64,000 bases of DNA from Pigmentibacter ruber (GCF_009792895.1 NZ_WSSC01000002.1:434001-498000); one strand, 5' to 3'. Positions 17,583-26,590 are shown, counted from the first letter of the stretch. A program made the numbers and translations. The notes: generated by a model not told the origin, from the letters alone.

Positions 17583-18833
17583 ATGAGCCATTTGCGACTT
17601 TTAGTAGTTTTTTTCTTTTTATCGTTCACTTTTTTTCACTCCATATTGAGCTTTGCGCAAAACCCACCTGATATCAATTTGCAAGGTCAAATTCCAAGAG
17701 TTGAATTTGATTATACTCGTTTTGATTTTGGTGAAATTTATCGTGGGCAGAGAATAACTCACATATTTAAATTTCAAAATACCGGCAATGGAGTTCTTGT
17801 TTTTAGCAATATTCACGCCGCTTGTGGTTGTATTAATACAAAAATTTATGGTGATGACGGTAAAACGTTAAAAAATTTATTTAAGCCAAATGAAAGTGGT
17901 GTAGTTAGTGTTGAATTTAATTCACAAGACTTTTCTGGGAGTATTATTAGAACTATAACCTTAGAAACAAATATGGGTTCATCCTCACCTACTGTTACCT
18001 TAACGTTAACTGCAAATATTCTTCAAGAAATTACTTCCAATCCTGCATTGTTATATATTGGAAAAATTACTGGTGAAAATAAAAAATCTTATTCCATAAC
18101 AATAAATCTTTTGGCGAGGGCTAAAACACCTAATAAATATGAAGTAAAAGATTATCTGTTAAAAGAAATTGCAAACTCAAAAGTAGCAGATTCAAACAGA
18201 GACAGTATCCTTTCTAATTCTGATCTCCTCCGTATAATAGCTGTGGAATCTTCTGTACCTTATATAAAAACAAAACTAGTTCCCACTGTGACAGGGCAAC
18301 CTCCTCAAATAATTGTGGAATTTGATGAAAAAAATATTCCAATCGGAACAATTAATGCTAAACTAAAAATTTGGAATAATTCAACATTTTACAAAAACTT
18401 TGAAATACCTGTTATTGGTGAATCAGTTGGACATGTGCAAATGTCAGCAAAATATGTTGAGTTTGGAGTAGTAAATTCACAAAAACCTTCTGAAAGAGTA
18501 ATTAGTTTTAAATCTACAGATAGAAATTTTGCAATCACAGGAGTTAAAGTTGATTTAAAAAAGTTACCTGAATTAAAAAATATAAAAGAAACAGAATTAT
18601 TTGATGTTCGTAAGGATAAATCGCTACATAATCAAGCAGCTTCAGATGGGATTGTATCGTCATATGTTGTAAAATTTAAACTTAGCTTCCCAAAAAAAAT
18701 GGCAAGTCTAAGTAGTGATTCTTCTGTTCCACCTGGAGTGAATGTTTCTGGTTTTTTTGTTGTAAAAACAAATGATCCCGATTACAAAGAAATTACTGTG
18801 CCATTTTTTGGTGTTTTGAGGAAAGAACCATGA
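17583..18833 (+). CDS. DUF1573-containing exported protein
   Basis: 416 aa from the ATG at 17583, which has GGAG upstream and begins a clean Sec signal (MSHLRLLVVFFFLSFTFFHS to SFAQ). A TTG start at 17511 would put 24 extra residues before the signal and is rejected. Residues about 35-135 match DUF1573: FDFGEIYRGQRITHIFKFQN then IHAACGC, the immunoglobulin-like ASH/MSP-type fold. The rest may be further such domains ending in KTNDPDYKEITVPFFG. The function is unknown. Its stop overlaps the start of the following 45-aa gene (ATGA). Confidence 0.85.
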   Translation: MSHLRLLVVFFFLSFTFFHSILSFAQNPPDINLQGQIPRVEFDYTRFDFGEIYRGQRITHIFKFQNTGNGVLVFSNIHAACGCINTKIYGDDGKTLKNLFKPNESGVVSVEFNSQDFSGSIIRTITLETNMGSSSPTVTLTLTANILQEITSNPALLYIGKITGENKKSYSITINLLARAKTPNKYEVKDYLLKEIANSKVADSNRDSILSNSDLLRIIAVESSVPYIKTKLVPTVTGQPPQIIVEFDEKNIPIGTINAKLKIWNNSTFYKNFEIPVIGESVGHVQMSAKYVEFGVVNSQKPSERVISFKSTDRNFAITGVKVDLKKLPELKNIKETELFDVRKDKSLHNQAASDGIVSSYVVKFKLSFPKKMASLSSDSSVPPGVNVSGFFVVKTNDPDYKEITVPFFGVLRKEP

Positions 18834-18967
18834 TAAATCAAGAAGTCAAAATCCATCACGCATCTCAACTTTCTTTGGCAGCAATAGAAATTGGAGTCAT
18901 ATTAGGAATACTTTTTTGCGTTGTAGGCCTCTTCATGGTTATATATTCTGCAAAGTTTTATAGGTAA
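18830..18967 (+). CDS. 45-aa single-pass membrane protein, translationally coupled
   Basis: A small gene starting in an ATGA overlap with the DUF1573 gene stop and ending 12 bp before the HEAT gene. It begins MINQEVKIHHASQLSLAA. A hydrophobic segment of about 22 residues (IGVILGILFCVVGLFMVIY) follows, and it ends SAKFYR, consistent with an inner-membrane anchor whose short basic tail is cytoplasmic. The tight overlap and clean frame suggest real translation. No family recognised. Confidence 0.6.
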   Translation: MINQEVKIHHASQLSLAAIEIGVILGILFCVVGLFMVIYSAKFYR

Positions 18968-18979
18968 AAGGGGTTAATC

Positions 18980-19645
18980 GTGGGGTTATTTAGTAAATTA
19001 TTTTCTTCTTCAAATAAGTCATATGATAAATACGGAGATGTATTAAAAAAAATATTAACCACAAAAGAACAACGTTTAGAAGCCATAGAAGCATTAGAAG
19101 GTTTAACTGCCGAACAAGCTGTTCCTCAACTTTTAAAACGTTTTGAAATTTCAGTGGATTCAGGTTTGCAAGACACCAAAGAAAAAGAACAATGTATGAA
19201 ATTGATTGTAGCTTATGGTGATCAGTCTAAATCCTTTATCGAAAATGTTTTGACAAAAGAACGTAAAATCTCATGGCCAATTAAAATAGCCGAAAAAATA
19301 TATCCAGAGACAGAATATATAAATTTATTATTAAGTAACTTATCGGCAAATATAGCTGAATTTGACGAAGCAACTATTGAAAGAAATGAAGAAATTCTTT
19401 TAGCCTTAAAAGATGTTAAAGAAGCAAATGATTTAATTGTCAGTAAAGTTATGGAGTTTTTATCAAGTAGAGATGACAACTTAAGAATGGCTGCATTAGA
19501 ATGTCTTGAAGAACAGGCTAGAAGTAATAAAAAAGCAAAAGAAATTATTTTAAATTTGGCTAAAAGCCCAATGAGTGATGATAATTCAAGATTTTTAGGA
19601 GTAGTAAATTCTATTATTCAAAATCATCGTTGGAATGAAACATGA
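18980..19645 (+). CDS. HEAT-repeat-like protein
   Basis: 221 aa with a GTG start preceded by AAAGGGG. MGLFSKLFSSSNKSYDKYG is an amphipathic opening. The rest is almost all helical with repeat-like units, for example LEAIEALEGLTAEQAVPQLL and DDNLRMAALECLEEQA, as in HEAT/armadillo solenoids. It is soluble, probably a protein-binding adaptor. It overlaps the next gene by an ATGA junction, so it belongs to the run from 17583 to ftsY. Confidence 0.7.
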   Translation: MGLFSKLFSSSNKSYDKYGDVLKKILTTKEQRLEAIEALEGLTAEQAVPQLLKRFEISVDSGLQDTKEKEQCMKLIVAYGDQSKSFIENVLTKERKISWPIKIAEKIYPETEYINLLLSNLSANIAEFDEATIERNEEILLALKDVKEANDLIVSKVMEFLSSRDDNLRMAALECLEEQARSNKKAKEIILNLAKSPMSDDNSRFLGVVNSIIQNHRWNET

Positions 19646-20037
19646 GTCAATGGATTGATAATATAGGGCATTTAGCTATAATTATTGATGATCTTGAGAA
19701 AGGAAAATGGTTTTTTGGAGAGGTACTTCAGACTCCATATTTTATGTTTCGTGATACTCAAATTATGATTCCCTTATCAAATTCAATCCTGGTTGCTAAA
19801 CTTGAAAAAGATGCAGTTGATAAGACTCGTCAAGTAGGAGCATTAGAAAAACAAGTACTTGATCATTATGGTTTTCAAACTCAATCTGCCGAAAAAGTAG
19901 ATTTATTTCATGCACATTTAAAAAAATTTGCAATAGAAATTGTACGTGCGCCATACGATAGATCTGATGGTAGGGCTTTTTATTTTCGCGATCCTTTTGG
20001 TAATTTAGTAGAATATTTTTGGTTTAATAGGAATTAA
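19642..20037 (+). CDS. VOC-family (glyoxalase/bleomycin resistance fold) protein
   Basis: 131 aa. MSQWIDNIGHLAIIIDDLEK is the first beta-alpha module of the vicinal-oxygen-chelate fold, with a candidate metal His. The C-terminal DGRAFYFRDPFGNLVEYFWF supplies the typical Glu ligand in VEYF. Substrate unknown. Possibilities include methylglyoxal- or ring-cleaving chemistry. ATGA overlap with the HEAT-like gene and 5 bp to ftsY indicate one operon. Confidence 0.85.
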   Translation: MSQWIDNIGHLAIIIDDLEKGKWFFGEVLQTPYFMFRDTQIMIPLSNSILVAKLEKDAVDKTRQVGALEKQVLDHYGFQTQSAEKVDLFHAHLKKFAIEIVRAPYDRSDGRAFYFRDPFGNLVEYFWFNRN

Positions 20038-20042
20038 ATAAT

Positions 20043-21278
20043 ATGAATGAATGGACTAACAATCAGTTAATAATTGTTGGAGGAATTACTTTTCTAATAA
20101 TTTCAATCCTGGTTATTTCAGGCTTTGTTCGTTATAATAAAAGACAAAAAGAAAAATCTTCACTTCTGCAATCAAAAGATTCTATACGTGATTCATTAAT
20201 AGCTTTAACAGAAGAAAAAACAAAAGATAAAGAGGGTGTTTCTGTATCTGCAACACCTAAAAAAATCGGTATTCCTAAAGATGTTCCGAAAGAAGTATCA
20301 ACAAAAGAGTCTTTGCCAACACATAATTGGTTTGAGCGTTTAAAAGGCGGTCTTAGAAAAACTCATACACAAATTGTTACAAATTTAGATGAATTTTTTC
20401 TTTCTAAAAAAGATAAAGCAACTAGAGCTGAAATTCATGAGACTTTATTTGAACTTTTAGTGCAAGCGGATGTTGGAGTTAAAACTTCTGAATATCTTGT
20501 TGATAGAGTTAAAAGTAGACTAACTCCTGAAGCCTATTTAGATCCTAAAATTTTTAAAAGTATTTTGCGGGAAGAAATTTTTGCAATTCTAACTGCAACA
20601 AAAGAAAATCCAAAAGGGGTTCTAGAGTCGCCATTGCAAAGTTTAGCAGACAAAAAGCTTCCGCACGTTGTGTTGATGGTGGGAGTAAATGGTGTTGGAA
20701 AAACTACTACTACAGGTAAATTAGCCTTCAAATCACATTTAAAAGGTCAAAAGGTGGTCATTGGTGCAGCAGATACCTTTCGTGCTGCCGCAGTAGAGCA
20801 ATTAGCTGTTTGGGCGCAACGTTCTAATGCAGAAATGATCCGTTTAAAAGAGGGAACAGATCCTGCTTCTGTAGCTTATGAAACGGTTAAAAAGGCGTCT
20901 GAAAATGGTTCAAGTGTGTGTTTGATTGATACTGCTGGAAGATTGCAAAATAGACAAGATCTTATGCAAGAATTAGCAAAAATAAGTCGGGTTATTGCAA
21001 AAGAAAATCCGGAAGCACCCCATGAAGTTTTACTCGTGTTAGATGCAACTACAGGCCAAAATGCGTTGCAACAAGCCAGAATTTTTCAAGAAGTTGTTAA
21101 TATAACAGGGTTAGTCTTAACTAAACTTGATGGAACAGCAAAGGGTGGAATTGCTATTGCCATTGCCGCTGAATTAAAAGTACCAATCCGTTACGTTGGA
21201 GTTGGTGAGGCCGTTGAAGATCTTGAGGTGTTTGAAGCTCACGAGTTTGTCAACGCTCTATTTAGTGAAGAGCATTGA
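20043..21278 (+). CDS. ftsY: Signal recognition particle receptor FtsY
   Basis: 411 aa. The N-terminus has a membrane anchor (LIIVGGITFLIISILVISGF), then a charged linker (about 35-95). The NG GTPase domain follows, with GVNGVGKTTTTGKLA (G1), DTFRAAAVEQL (G2), CLIDTAGRLQNRQDL (G3), LVLTKLDGTAKGG (G4) and PIRYVGVGE (G5). It docks SRP-ribosome complexes at the membrane for co-translational insertion. The transmembrane anchor differs from E. coli FtsY but occurs in other groups. Last gene of the plus-strand run. It converges with the toxin operon across 161 bp in which I see no clear terminator or gene. Confidence 0.97.
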   Translation: MNEWTNNQLIIVGGITFLIISILVISGFVRYNKRQKEKSSLLQSKDSIRDSLIALTEEKTKDKEGVSVSATPKKIGIPKDVPKEVSTKESLPTHNWFERLKGGLRKTHTQIVTNLDEFFLSKKDKATRAEIHETLFELLVQADVGVKTSEYLVDRVKSRLTPEAYLDPKIFKSILREEIFAILTATKENPKGVLESPLQSLADKKLPHVVLMVGVNGVGKTTTTGKLAFKSHLKGQKVVIGAADTFRAAAVEQLAVWAQRSNAEMIRLKEGTDPASVAYETVKKASENGSSVCLIDTAGRLQNRQDLMQELAKISRVIAKENPEAPHEVLLVLDATTGQNALQQARIFQEVVNITGLVLTKLDGTAKGGIAIAIAAELKVPIRYVGVGEAVEDLEVFEAHEFVNALFSEEH

Positions 21279-21439
21279 AATTTAGTTTATTTCTTTTTTG
21301 AATAGTCCTAGACTCTTTAATTACTAAATTGAAAATTTCAAAAATTAAACCGGATCTACGTTTTATTTTTCGTATAATTTTTCTTCTTAAATTTTCTAAA
21401 TATATTTCAATTATAAAATGAACTTTTCAAAGATTAACC

Positions 21440-21955
21440 TCAATGCTGAATGAAAATATAACCGTTGGTCCAGTTACTTTGAATGCGGACAAAAGAGTTA
21501 TAATGATCTGCAGTATAAAAACTTTCGCCAGTATATGAATTATAAACAACCCGGTGAGAACCTCTGTTTATGCCTTGATAGTAAGGGACAATGTCGTGTT
21601 CAATATAAAACTCTCTTTGCACCATATTCCCTTGCCACCACGTATGTTCCGTATTTAAGTTAGGAAGAGTCCCTTCTCTATTGTGCCAAGGCTTGGTTGA
21701 ATAATAATGGATCCCCCCATTATAAGAAACATAGTCGGTGCCATTGCGTGTCCAGTACCTAACGTGAGCATAATTGTTTTGGCGGGCATGATGAATTTCA
21801 TTTAAAACATGATAAACATTTAAATGAATATTATTTAAATTAGCTGAATAATGAACTTGTTCTTCTTGGTTGTAATTACAATGCATAGCCTGTGTTTGCA
21901 GGCAAACAAAAAAACTTATAAAATAAATAAAAATAATTTTTAAATTACTCAACAT
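21440..21955 (-). CDS. Secreted guanyl-preferring ribonuclease, barnase/RNase Sa family
   Basis: 171 aa. A Sec signal (LKIIFIYFISFFVCLQTQA) is cleaved near residue 23. The remainder aligns by eye with barnase and RNase Sa: HNREGTLPN at 91-99 (barnase NREGKLP), REFYIEHD at 114-121, INRGSHRVVY at 129-138, and FYTADHYNSFVRI at 146-158 (barnase KTTDHYQTFTKI). Predicted catalytic residues are Glu119, Arg131, Arg135 and His151, all present. It should cut single-stranded RNA after G. The start overlaps the end of the upstream 1201-aa gene by 11 bp, so translation is probably coupled. No barstar-like inhibitor gene is adjacent. Confidence 0.85.
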   Translation of the reverse strand: MLSNLKIIFIYFISFFVCLQTQAMHCNYNQEEQVHYSANLNNIHLNVYHVLNEIHHARQNNYAHVRYWTRNGTDYVSYNGGIHYYSTKPWHNREGTLPNLNTEHTWWQGNMVQREFYIEHDIVPYYQGINRGSHRVVYNSYTGESFYTADHYNSFVRIQSNWTNGYIFIQH

Positions 21956-24900
21956 AACCCACTCCTTTTATATTTTCTATATCAATAAAGTTGAAATTGT
22001 TTTGTAAAAACTTCAAAAGAAAAAATTCGGTTTTATTAAAATTACCATCATTACTTAAATTAAAGCTGCTTTCATTTTCACTTTGCAAAAACGTTTCATT
22101 TTGCAAGTACTTTAATGTTACTAAATTTTCATTTGTATCTTTTTCAATACTAAAATTATTAAATTCAAGATAATTATTGCTTATATAAAAGGGCTTGTCA
22201 TAAATAACATCATAGAAATATGTATTTTGATTTCTTATATTATTATTATAAATAGGTAATTTATTTTTAGTATAAATAAATATCTTATTTTCAAGTAAAT
22301 CTAGTTTTGCTTTTTGATTATTTGTTAGTAAATATAAAGTATCTTTTTTATTTTTTTCATTATTTAATACTTCTCTTAAATTTTTACCCGCATATTTTTT
22401 TAGCCAATTTTGATTATATGCTATAATATAAGCATTAAAATTATCGCTAATTTTATAAATAATACCTTTTTTAGAAAGGATAAACGGTTCGTTTAAATAC
22501 ATTTTTACATCATCTATAATATCATTATCGGGCAAAGTAATTCTGTTAAATTGATAGAATTTACCATTTTCATATTTTATAGTTGCCAAATCAGAAGTAG
22601 TTTTATTTTTATCAAATACAAAGAAAGATGCAGAGTTTTTATTTTCTTTTCTATACCCAACAAGGCGAGAAACTGTTCTTTCGGTTTTTAAAGGGAGTAA
22701 ATATGTGTTTTGGATATCATTAAAATACCACCCAGTAATAATTCCAGAACCTTTAAAATATCTATAACCGGCAAACATAGATATAAAATAAGGAAAATCT
22801 CTATAAGTCAATGTAACAACATCGCTTATTGCAAACTCTTTAGCATGTTCTGAAATATAATTAATATCTGAATATTTTTGATGTATTTCAACTAAAAATA
22901 TACCATCTTCTCGAATTTCAAAAAAGGAATGCTTATAATTTGAAGTTTCAGCTACAACATTATCACCATTTTTATATATTTCTTTTACATTTTTTAAAAT
23001 ATAGTTTTTATTATTCTTATCTTTATATGAAAGTATTTTTTCTTTTTCATTATAAAATATAATATTTCCATTTAGCTCATGATAAATATGGACATTATTA
23101 AGATCTTTATATTTATCTGCATTGTCTATATGAATAACCTCTTTATTGCTTAAATTGTAGAAAACCGGTGCTTTTAGATTTTTAATCATTCTAGCTTGAG
23201 GATGATTCTTTATTTTTAAATACTTAAAATTTGTTTCAATATTATTTTTGTAAGTTAGTTCAATAAATTCATTTAAATTTTGTAATGTATTATGGTGGAT
23301 AGCGTCTATTTCTTTTACCACATCAATTTCAGGTTTAGGATGGAAGGGAAGGAAGTGATTTAAATAACTATCAATCAGATATATTTTACCTAATTTATCT
23401 TGAATATATAATTTATTGGGTAACTCTTTCGGAAATACTATTTCTATATCGTTAATTCTAATAATATTATTATTTATTCTATTTAACTTTATCTCAGTTT
23501 CATCAACACCAAAAAACCAGTTTTCTATACCATTTGATTCAATGTTGTACTTAGCACCAGAGGTAATGTGTAAAAAATGATTTCCTTCTTGCTCAACTTT
23601 AAAATGATAATTCAAATAATTCTTAAATTCATGGGGCAATTCAGGGGTTATAAATTTCTTACTGCGATCTCCTAAAGTAATATATACATCGGTTTTTTGA
23701 TATTCATGTTCTAATTCGGCAATAGCGTAGTCGCCTAGACCTCGTATTCCATTATAAAATTCAAATAAAAATCCTCCATTTTGTTGCAACTTATAAGCAC
23801 TCATTATTTCTTTGTCAGTTCTATAAGTGATAAAAGGAGTCATTTGATACTTATATTTTATGTAAGATTTAGGCTGAATAGGTAAGATAATTTTAGTATT
23901 TTCTTGAATTTTTATGTCTGCTGAATTTAGTTTTTGGGAGATAAAATTTTCTTCTGAAGTATTTCTCGGAATAAAAGAATTTTTAACTGCAATAGCATTT
24001 TCTTTATCTAATAAGACTACTGGATTTTCATTAAAAGCAGAAATATATAAAGTTGTTCCATCAAAATAAGGTTTAGTATCTAAATATTTTTGTGTTTCCG
24101 CATAGCTTTTTACATTTGCTGTCGGATACAGGAAGTGACTATCAAATTTAATTTTTATTAAATTATTTTGGCTTAGATCAATGCTTTGAATTACAATATT
24201 TAAGTGTTCTGGTCTTTCTGTCACTTTAAAATTTTTATGTGCAAGAGAAAGTACACTATTATTAGTATTTGGTACAAAGACTTTGCCATCTGCTAGCAAG
24301 TAATGGTTATTCTCATAGTCATAAAAATAATCCGCCATTTTTAAAGCTTGTTTTGTTTTGTCATCAACAACATTTGCATAAGCATCAATTCCATAGCTTA
24401 AACCAAATATAGGAACAGCTAAATAAGATGCAAAAGCACTTGCTGTTTCTCCAGCTATGTAAGCAACACCCTCACCAAGTAATCCTAAACTAGCGGCAGC
24501 TAAATCGACAGCGAGGCGTTTTTCTGAATCTACTTTTTCTTCAATTGTTTTTGCGTTTGCTATCTCAATTAGGTCAAATATAAAATTTGCTGTATTTAAA
24601 CCTATTGATAATTTACTTCCAATTTTAGCAATATTTTTTTCTATTTTAATTACATTTTTTAAGTTAAACTGAAAATTATTTTTAATTTCTGATATTAATA
24701 AAAGTTCTTTTGCAGTGTCTGTAACAACATCATTCACTAGCTGGGTAATATTAACATAAATATGAGCTTTTAGTATTTTTTGAAATGGAGTATCATTTTT
24801 ATTAATACTATAGCTCAAATTTTTTTCTGAAAAATACTCAATCATAAAAGCTATCATATAAGCATGCGACAAGCCAAAACTAGAATTAGAAAAATACTCT

Positions 24901-25550
24901 TTATTATTTTGTTGAGACTCAAACGCAATATTTTTGTTATGATAGTCTAAATGATCTTTAAATCTTTTTATATTATGGAAATCTTCCTCAGAATTAATCA
25001 TAATTAATTTCTTAGATTTACTAAATTCATCAATAAATTCTATAGACTTATTATCTGAATTTATTGAAAACAAGACAGGGTTAAGTTGTTTATTATTATT
25101 TATTTTGCTGATAGCATTTTTAAAATTCATTGAATAATATTCAGCTTTATATTTCAATTCTTCCCTTATATTTTTTAATTCACTAGTAAAATCTTTCTTT
25201 AATTTTGCTATATTTTCACTGCCATTATCAATTTGATTTAAAAATGTCATAATGTCAGAAATAATATTATGCTTTTCATGTATGTCATCTTTTTCAAGTA
25301 ATTTGAGACTTGCTAATCTTCTTTTGTATTTTTCATAATTTTCTTTTGAAGTCAGAGGTTCAATAAGTTCGCTAGAATTATCAATATTCGTATTAAAATA
25401 TATGCAAGGATTTGAAGCACTAAATTCTTGTGCTAGTTTAGATTTAGTATCTTCAGAAAAGCTAGAATTTTTTTTACAACCTAAAAAAGCAGATGAAACT
25501 ATTAAAATTAACGGTGTGTATTTTAATTCTTTTAAAAGATGGAGTCGCAT
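21945..25550 (-). CDS. Large lipoprotein with TcdA/TcdB-like pore-forming (translocation) domain
   Basis: 1201 aa. Lipoprotein signal with Cys25 (SSAFLGC). From about 170 to 720 it follows clostridial TcdA/TcdB translocation regions in order. There is a helical part (FGLSHAYMIAFMIEYFSEKN), then hydrophobic segments about 312-387 ending AVPIFGLSYGIDAYA (TcdB has LLPIAGISAGI). LADGKVFVP, VYITLGDRSKKFITPEL (TcdB has INLDGNTRSFIVPV), LNYHFKVEQEGNHFLHI and IENWFFGVDETEIKLNR follow. Residues 720-1201 are beta-rich and unassigned, perhaps receptor- or cargo-binding. Glucosyltransferase and cysteine protease domains and CROP repeats are absent. It overlaps the RNase gene, which suggests it delivers that enzyme. 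The alignment is from memory and needs a profile search. Confidence 0.78.
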   Translation of the reverse strand: MRLHLLKELKYTPLILIVSSAFLGCKKNSSFSEDTKSKLAQEFSASNPCIYFNTNIDNSSELIEPLTSKENYEKYKRRLASLKLLEKDDIHEKHNIISDIMTFLNQIDNGSENIAKLKKDFTSELKNIREELKYKAEYYSMNFKNAISKINNNKQLNPVLFSINSDNKSIEFIDEFSKSKKLIMINSEEDFHNIKRFKDHLDYHNKNIAFESQQNNKEYFSNSSFGLSHAYMIAFMIEYFSEKNLSYSINKNDTPFQKILKAHIYVNITQLVNDVVTDTAKELLLISEIKNNFQFNLKNVIKIEKNIAKIGSKLSIGLNTANFIFDLIEIANAKTIEEKVDSEKRLAVDLAAASLGLLGEGVAYIAGETASAFASYLAVPIFGLSYGIDAYANVVDDKTKQALKMADYFYDYENNHYLLADGKVFVPNTNNSVLSLAHKNFKVTERPEHLNIVIQSIDLSQNNLIKIKFDSHFLYPTANVKSYAETQKYLDTKPYFDGTTLYISAFNENPVVLLDKENAIAVKNSFIPRNTSEENFISQKLNSADIKIQENTKIILPIQPKSYIKYKYQMTPFITYRTDKEIMSAYKLQQNGGFLFEFYNGIRGLGDYAIAELEHEYQKTDVYITLGDRSKKFITPELPHEFKNYLNYHFKVEQEGNHFLHITSGAKYNIESNGIENWFFGVDETEIKLNRINNNIIRINDIEIVFPKELPNKLYIQDKLGKIYLIDSYLNHFLPFHPKPEIDVVKEIDAIHHNTLQNLNEFIELTYKNNIETNFKYLKIKNHPQARMIKNLKAPVFYNLSNKEVIHIDNADKYKDLNNVHIYHELNGNIIFYNEKEKILSYKDKNNKNYILKNVKEIYKNGDNVVAETSNYKHSFFEIREDGIFLVEIHQKYSDINYISEHAKEFAISDVVTLTYRDFPYFISMFAGYRYFKGSGIITGWYFNDIQNTYLLPLKTERTVSRLVGYRKENKNSASFFVFDKNKTTSDLATIKYENGKFYQFNRITLPDNDIIDDVKMYLNEPFILSKKGIIYKISDNFNAYIIAYNQNWLKKYAGKNLREVLNNEKNKKDTLYLLTNNQKAKLDLLENKIFIYTKNKLPIYNNNIRNQNTYFYDVIYDKPFYISNNYLEFNNFSIEKDTNENLVTLKYLQNETFLQSENESSFNLSNDGNFNKTEFFLLKFLQNNFNFIDIENIKGVGYVE

Positions 25551-26097
25551 TTAAATCACCTTTTTCTTAAAAAAATACATAATATTCAAAATATATTAAT
25601 TAATATTATATATTTTTATTTTATTTTTATTATCTAAAATTAAATTTAGACGATTTTTTGAATAAACATAAAATTTTAAATAATCAAGTTAATATCTAAA
25701 AAATATTTATCTATTTTGTTATTTTAAATTTACGAGCCATAACCTTCTTGAAATTAATTTTAATTAAGTATTTTTATGGTGTTAACAAAAGAATTGTTAT
25801 AATGGATTTTTAGTACACCACAAAATTTTTTTATTGATAAAAAAGACAAGTTTTCTTGCTAAAGATAAATGTCAGATTCAAAATAAATGTACATTTTTAA
25901 TAATATATTTATCCTCTGTTTTAATTTAAAACTATTTTTAACTAACCTATTTTACTTTTATTAAAAATTAAAAATGACGATTTCTATTTAACAACGTATT
26001 AAATAGAGTTTTGGTATCTTTTTTCCTCTAGCAAATATTGAAGCCAATAAATTTATTTAAGGAGCCTTGGTTTATCTAGGCCAATATTTAGCATTTA
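25551..26097. other. AT-rich intergenic region upstream of the toxin operon
   Basis: About 550 bp with no credible gene on either strand. It must contain the minus-strand promoter of the 25550 gene, but many TATAAT-like stretches make a single call unsafe. The right-hand 100 bp may be further decayed sequence of the pseudogene that becomes recognisable at 26098. Confidence 0.5.
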
Positions 26098-26590
26098 TTA
26101 GTAAGAATTAGTTCTGCAGGCAAAACATTTGGATTTATTGGTTTAAGAACTGGCTGGGTAAGTGCACCTGCTAATATTACTAAGCATATTAGAATTGTTC
26201 ATTAAGCAACTGTTTTTTGTATTAGTCCTATATCCAATTTGGACGTGCTGAAATTCTAGCTCAGACTGATTGGTTAACTTTTTATTACAGTCCAAAAAGA
26301 AAAATATATTAGCAAAAGAGAGATTTTTTATCTTCAGTCTCTCAAAAATCTGGATATTTAGTGAATAAAAATGAAGGCACTTTTTTGCTAACAGCAAATT
26401 ATGTGAATTTAGGTAAGGATATTTCTGATATTATGCATACAAAATATACAAAACAATTGCTAATTGCAAAAAAAATAGCTACAATTCCATTATCAGCATT
26501 TTATCTTCAATCCTCAAGGAAATTTTATTGGGTTAGATTTGCTTTTTGTAAAAAGAAGAAACTCTTAAAGAAGCTAGTAAATTATTATGA
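26098..26590 (+). pseudogene. Decayed class I/II aminotransferase (kynurenine/methionine transaminase-like), 5' part lost
   Basis: Broken reading frames reconstruct the C-terminal half of a PLP aminotransferase of the YbdL/kynurenine transaminase group. SSAGKTFGFIGLRTGWVSAP holds the PLP lysine and is followed by HIRIVH. Then TAA at 26203 replaces a Gln codon of the family motif VHQATVF. Later pieces appear in other frames: NKNEGTFLLTANYVNLGKD, IATIPLSAFYL, WVRFAF and, after one more shift, EETLKEASKLL to TGA at 26588. At least one nonsense change and two frameshifts make it non-functional. The N-terminal half is not visible. It lies just before aroA. Confidence 0.82.

Noticed and set aside
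21279-21439. Barstar-like immunity gene next to the RNase
   Set aside because: Only short frames occur here, none with the length or helix pattern of barstar (about 90 aa).
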